This document shows positions 37,095 to 40,176 of a DNA stretch of 40,176 nucleotides, in pieces. Every line of letters starts with the position of its first letter. The first letter of the stretch is position 1. The stretch lies in the NCBI GenBank assembly GCA_900546075.1, contig URBH01000014.1, positions 1-40,176 of the forward strand, given 5' to 3'. The position numbers and the translations under genes were made by a program. The DNA is from an uncultured Eubacteriales bacterium (lineage in GTDB: Bacteria; Bacillota; Clostridia; Oscillospirales; Oscillospiraceae). Under the pieces are notes generated by a model, which was given only the letters and a program-made list of their open reading frames with translations, was not told the DNA's origin and made no database searches.

Positions 37095-38885
37095 TCAGCC
37101 GATGGGTTCAAAATCCGCCGCGCCGTGCTTGCACAGGGGGCATACGATGTCGTCGGGCAGGGTGTCGCCCTCGTAGATCCAGCCGCAGACCTTGCAGACA
37201 AAGCCGTGCTTGCCCTCGGTTTCCGGCTTGGGCTTGACGTTGTTCTGGTAGTAGGTGTAGGTCATGGTCTCCCGGTCGGAGATCACCCGCGCCTCGGTGA
37301 CGGAGCAGATGAACATGCCGTGGGTATCCAGGTCAACATAGCTCTCCACCTTCAGGCTCATGAAGGAGTTGATATACCGGGGGAGGAACCGCAGGCCGTT
37401 GTCGGAGCGCAGCTCCTCAATGCCGGCGAACTTGTCCGCCGTGCGGCCGCTCTGGAAGCCGAAGGTCTGGAAGACGGAGAAGGGGGCGGAGGTGTCCAGG
37501 CAACATACGTTCATCACGCCGGTCTGCTTGATGACGTGGTGGGAGTAGTTCTGCTTGTTGATGGTGACGGCAATGCGGTTGGGGGTGTTGGTGACCTGAG
37601 AGACGGTGTTGACGATCAGGCCGTTGTCCTTGCTGCCGTCGCTGGACGTGACCACGTACAGACCGTAACCGATGTTGAACAGGGCGTCCAGATTGTTCTT
37701 GTTCGCCGTCTCGTCCTGCCGGGCGAGGTAGTCCTTGCACAGCTCGTTTGCCATGGACTCGATCTGAGCCTTACTGTCGTCATTCAGGGCGGAGAGAATC
37801 TTCACGGTGGTGTCGGTGAAGGTCAGGTTCTTGCTGCCCTCCAGCATTTTGCGCATGGTCTTGGCGGCGAGGGGCGCCCAGGAGCCGTTTTCCATCAGGC
37901 CGATGGTGCGGTTCTGGAAGTTCCGCTCGGTCAGGTGATGAATGAATTCCTTCATGAAGGGGAAGACGTCGGCATTGTAGGTGGTGGTGGCCAGCACCAG
38001 CTTGCCGTAACGGAAGGCATCCTCTACAGCCTTGGCCATGTCGCACCGGGCGAGGTCGTGCACGATGACCTTGGGGCAGCCCTTGTCCGCCAGCTTCTGC
38101 GCCAGCAGCTCCGCCGCCGCCTTCGTGTGGCCGTAGACGGAGGTGTAGGCGACCACAATGCCGTCGCTCTCCACCCGGTAGGAGGACCAGATGTCGTACA
38201 GATTCAGATAATATCCCAGATTCTCCGTCAGCACGGGGCCGTGGAGGGGGCAGATGATGGAAATGTCCAGACCTGCGGCCTTTTTCAGCAGTGCCTGCAC
38301 CTGCGCGCCGTATTTGCCCACAATGCCGATGTAGTAGCGGCGGGCTTCGTCCGCCCAGTCTTCTTCCACGTCCAGCGCGCCGAACTTGCCGAAGCCGTCA
38401 GCAGAGAAGAGAACCTTGTCATAGGAGTCATAGGTCACGATGACCTCCGGCCAGTGAACCATGGGCGCACCCACAAAGGTCAGGGTGTGCTTGCCCAGGC
38501 ACAGGGTATCCCCCTCGCCCACCACAATGCGCCGGTCGGCGTAGTCGTCGCCGAAGAAGTTCTTCATCATGACAAAGGCCTTGGCGGAGGAAACCACGGT
38601 CGCCTCGGGGTAGACCTTCAGGAAATTGGCGATGTTGGCGGAGTGGTCAGGCTCCATGTGCTGCACCACCAGATAGTCCGGCTTGCGGCCGCCCAGGGTG
38701 TTCTGAATGTTGTCCAGCCACTGATGGGTAAAGCCGCGGTCTACGGTGTCCATGATGGCGACTTTTTCGTCCAGGATGGCGTAGGAATTGTAGCACATGC
38801 CGCCCGGGACAACGTACTGTCCCTCGAACAGGTCGACCGCATGGTCGTTGACGCCGATGTACCGGATGTCCTTTGTGATTGTCAT
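37095..38885 (-). CDS. Flavodiiron protein with flavin reductase-like and rubredoxin-like domains
   Basis: Reduces oxygen to water, or nitric oxide to nitrous oxide, protecting anaerobes. The 596-residue protein has four modules. The N-terminal metallo-beta-lactamase domain has diiron ligands in HMEPDH (H76, E78, D80, H81), MVHWPE, SADGF and CPLHGP. A flavodoxin domain follows (AYTSVYGHTKAAAE binds FMN), then a flavin reductase split-barrel (LFNIGYGLYVVTSSDG and NTVSQVTNTPN), and last a short rubredoxin-like knuckle, CKVCGW...CPLCKHG, with 14 residues between cysteine pairs as in rubrerythrin. The ATG at 38885 has AAAAGGAG before it; upstream in-frame codons belong to the GT2 gene. Presence of the reductase and rubredoxin modules suggests direct electron intake from NAD(P)H. 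Confidence 0.95.
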   Translation of the reverse strand: MTITKDIRYIGVNDHAVDLFEGQYVVPGGMCYNSYAILDEKVAIMDTVDRGFTHQWLDNIQNTLGGRKPDYLVVQHMEPDHSANIANFLKVYPEATVVSSAKAFVMMKNFFGDDYADRRIVVGEGDTLCLGKHTLTFVGAPMVHWPEVIVTYDSYDKVLFSADGFGKFGALDVEEDWADEARRYYIGIVGKYGAQVQALLKKAAGLDISIICPLHGPVLTENLGYYLNLYDIWSSYRVESDGIVVAYTSVYGHTKAAAELLAQKLADKGCPKVIVHDLARCDMAKAVEDAFRYGKLVLATTTYNADVFPFMKEFIHHLTERNFQNRTIGLMENGSWAPLAAKTMRKMLEGSKNLTFTDTTVKILSALNDDSKAQIESMANELCKDYLARQDETANKNNLDALFNIGYGLYVVTSSDGSKDNGLIVNTVSQVTNTPNRIAVTINKQNYSHHVIKQTGVMNVCCLDTSAPFSVFQTFGFQSGRTADKFAGIEELRSDNGLRFLPRYINSFMSLKVESYVDLDTHGMFICSVTEARVISDRETMTYTYYQNNVKPKPETEGKHGFVCKVCGWIYEGDTLPDDIVCPLCKHGAADFEPIG

Positions 38886-38913
38886 AAAATTGCTCCTTTT
38901 TTGTGTTATTATG

Positions 38914-39852
38914 TCAGTCCTGCTCGTAATCCAGAACTTCCTTGGCAATATAAATGGGGCGATCCTTGCTCTGCTCAAAGGTTCTGCCCACGTATTCGCC
39001 GATGATGCCGATGCAGAACAGCTGCACGCTGCCCAGCAGCAAAATCAGCACGATGATGGTGGCATAGCCGGGGACGTCAATACCCTGAATCAGCTTTTGC
39101 AGCACCACCACGATCAGGTAAATCAAGGCTGCCACGCCCGTCACGCCGCCAAGCCACGTCGCCAGCCGCAGAGGGGCGGTGGAAAAGCCGATGATGCCCT
39201 CAATGGCATAATTCACCAGCTTCCAGAAGCTCCACTTGGTGGTTCCGGTCGCCCGCTCACAGGCGGTGTAGGGGATGAACTTGGTGCTGTAGCCAACCCA
39301 GGCAAAAATGCCCTTGGAGAAGCGGTGGTATTCCGCCAGCTCCAGGATGCTGTCCCGGACACTGCGGCGGAAGGTGCGGAAATCGCTGGCATCAGGCTGC
39401 AAGGTCACCTTGGACAGCTTGTTGATGATGCTGTAAAAGCTCTTTTTGAAGAAGGACAGCACTTTTCCTTCCCCCCGGCGATCCTGGAAGGCCGCGACCA
39501 CGTCGAATTCCGGCTCCTCGTCCAGAACTTTCACCATGTCCCGGACGATTTCCGGGCGCTGCTGAAGATCGGCGTCGATCAGACAGATGTACTCGCCCGC
39601 CGCGTGCTGCAAGCCCGCATAAATTCCGGCCTCCTTGCCGAAATTCCGGGAGAAGGACACCACCTTCACGGGGCATTCCCGGGCGGCGTAGAGCTTTTTC
39701 AGATTGTGCAATGTAGCGTCCCGGCTGCCGTCGTCGATGAAGACGATCTCGTAATCATAGCCGCAGCCGTCAAAGGCGGAGACGACCGCCTGCTGAAACA
39801 GGGCGACGTTATCCGCTTCGTTATAACAGGGAACCACCAGGGATAATTTCAT
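38914..39852 (-). CDS. GT2 glycosyltransferase, GtrB/DPM1-like
   Basis: A 312-residue enzyme that transfers a sugar from a nucleotide donor to a polyprenyl phosphate carrier. The GT-A domain starts LSLVVPCYNEADNV, with EIVFIDDGSRD, FSRNFGKEAGIYAGL and CLIDADLQQRPE (DxD-like). Two hydrophobic segments lie near the C-terminus (GVAALIYLIVVVLQ and TIIVLILLLGSVQLFCIGIIGEYVGR). The start at 39852 matches the family; the upstream ATG at 39888 lies within the -10 of the promoter. Its stop is 28 bases before the flavodiiron gene, so they form one operon. The sugar cannot be told from sequence. Confidence 0.93.
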   Translation of the reverse strand: MKLSLVVPCYNEADNVALFQQAVVSAFDGCGYDYEIVFIDDGSRDATLHNLKKLYAARECPVKVVSFSRNFGKEAGIYAGLQHAAGEYICLIDADLQQRPEIVRDMVKVLDEEPEFDVVAAFQDRRGEGKVLSFFKKSFYSIINKLSKVTLQPDASDFRTFRRSVRDSILELAEYHRFSKGIFAWVGYSTKFIPYTACERATGTTKWSFWKLVNYAIEGIIGFSTAPLRLATWLGGVTGVAALIYLIVVVLQKLIQGIDVPGYATIIVLILLLGSVQLFCIGIIGEYVGRTFEQSKDRPIYIAKEVLDYEQD

Positions 39853-39886
39853 GGGTAAACACTTCCGCTTCCAATAAGGTGCTTTC

Positions 39887-39915
39887 ATTATATGCGATTT
39901 TCACCGGTTCGTCAA
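39887..39915 (-). promoter_or_regulatory. Promoter for the GT2-flavodiiron operon
   Basis: On the minus strand TTGACG (39915-39910) and TATAAT (39892-39887) are 17 bases apart, near-consensus. Confidence 0.87.
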
Positions 39916-39966
39916 CGCCTTGTGCAGCCATTTTCTGCCCCATGGAAAACAGCGCCAATATTTTTC

Positions 39967-39995
39967 TTGACAAAATACAGCCTTTGCAATACAAT
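39967..39995 (+). promoter_or_regulatory. Near-consensus promoter facing the right edge
   Basis: TTGACA (39967-39972) and TACAAT (39990-39995) are 17 bases apart on the plus strand. It would start transcription near 40002, outward past the window end. Confidence 0.75.
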
Positions 39996-40176
39996 TGTAC
40001 GAAATCGATAACGCGGTGAACGGGAGGTTCCGTTTCCGGTGCAAGGAAGAGAGTGCGCATTTTGGTGCAAGCGCATATTGGCCGGTTCGGATGGTCGCCC
40101 GGGAGCGGTCTTTCTGAATAAAGGGAAGCTCTGATTAAATCGGCAAGAACTGTGAGCGAGAGATTTTTCGTCCAAT
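39996..40176. other. Right-end region without a clear gene
   Basis: No convincing coding region is seen after the promoter at 39967. Short plus-strand frames exist (for example GTG at 40039 to a TGA at about 40134, 31 codons, 11 bases after GGGAGG), but composition and length do not support them. It may be the 5' leader of a gene beyond the edge or a small RNA. Bases 40120-40176 (AAGCTCTGATTAAATC and following) look like intergenic repeat sequence. Confidence 0.4.

Noticed and set aside
36891..39005. A 704-codon plus-strand open frame
   Set aside because: It is the antisense shadow of the flavodiiron gene: low-complexity Val/Gly/His/Leu-rich product, no family motifs, while the minus strand encodes a complete enzyme.
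39912..40175. Minus-strand 87-codon open frame at the right edge
   Set aside because: Composition is random-like, it opposes a near-consensus plus promoter, and no family features are present.

Overview
The window looks like chromosomal DNA of a spore-forming, anaerobic Clostridia species, probably an Oscillospiraceae/Ruminococcaceae-type gut bacterium. This is inferred from moderately high GC, Firmicutes gene order (ylxM-ffh-rpsP-khpA-rimM-trmD), a SpoVAC homologue, a flavodiiron oxygen/NO reductase, an LPKTG surface protein and many sigma-A type promoters with 16-17 bp spacers. No rRNA, CRISPR array, prophage or complete insertion sequence is visible. Most of the content is core or near-core metabolism with small accessory genes between.

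Layout. 1-2.3 kb: pyruvate kinase and a CarD-type regulator, each closed by a strong terminator. 2.3-5.4 kb (minus): HAD phosphatase, M20 dipeptidase and dipeptide epimerase, an apparent dipeptide or muropeptide salvage operon. 5.5-12.5 kb: an alkyltransferase-like protein without the acceptor cysteine, a radical SAM/SPASM protein, a large SpaA-type LPKTG surface protein, a GNAT, an iron-sulfur aldo/keto reductase and an MFS transporter. 12.6-16.1 kb (minus): DUF1653 protein, a 670-residue acidic membrane-anchored protein with a degenerate deacetylase-like ectodomain, and an XRE regulator fused to a membrane/LiaF-like region. 16.25-18.1 kb (plus): luxS, mtnN and a lone spoVAC behind two tandem palindromes. 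18.2-21.3 kb (minus): znuA-znuC-znuB with trmO attached.

21.4-26.9 kb: a small unknown protein, a GNAT, and the SRP/ribosome-maturation cluster, in which a sirtuin gene overlaps trmD where rplS would normally follow. 27-31.6 kb: ThrE-type exporter, Cof-type HAD with NUDIX hydrolase, DUF362 protein and an HExxH protein. 31.7-33.8 kb: tRNA-Ser(CGA), a GH25 lipoprotein with three SH3 repeats, and tRNA-Leu(CAG). 33.8-36.8 kb: a possible 21-codon ORF, a YitT-family protein and RecQ. 36.9-39.9 kb (minus): GtrB-like glycosyltransferase, four-domain flavodiiron protein and a small membrane protein in one apparent operon. The last 260 bases carry a near-consensus promoter with no convincing gene.

No clearly new multi-gene system stands out. 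The best leads are the paired palindromes before luxS, the short ORF enclosed by complementary arms before yitT, the acidic pseudo-deacetylase, the cysteine-less alkyltransferase-like protein and the trmD/sirtuin overlap.
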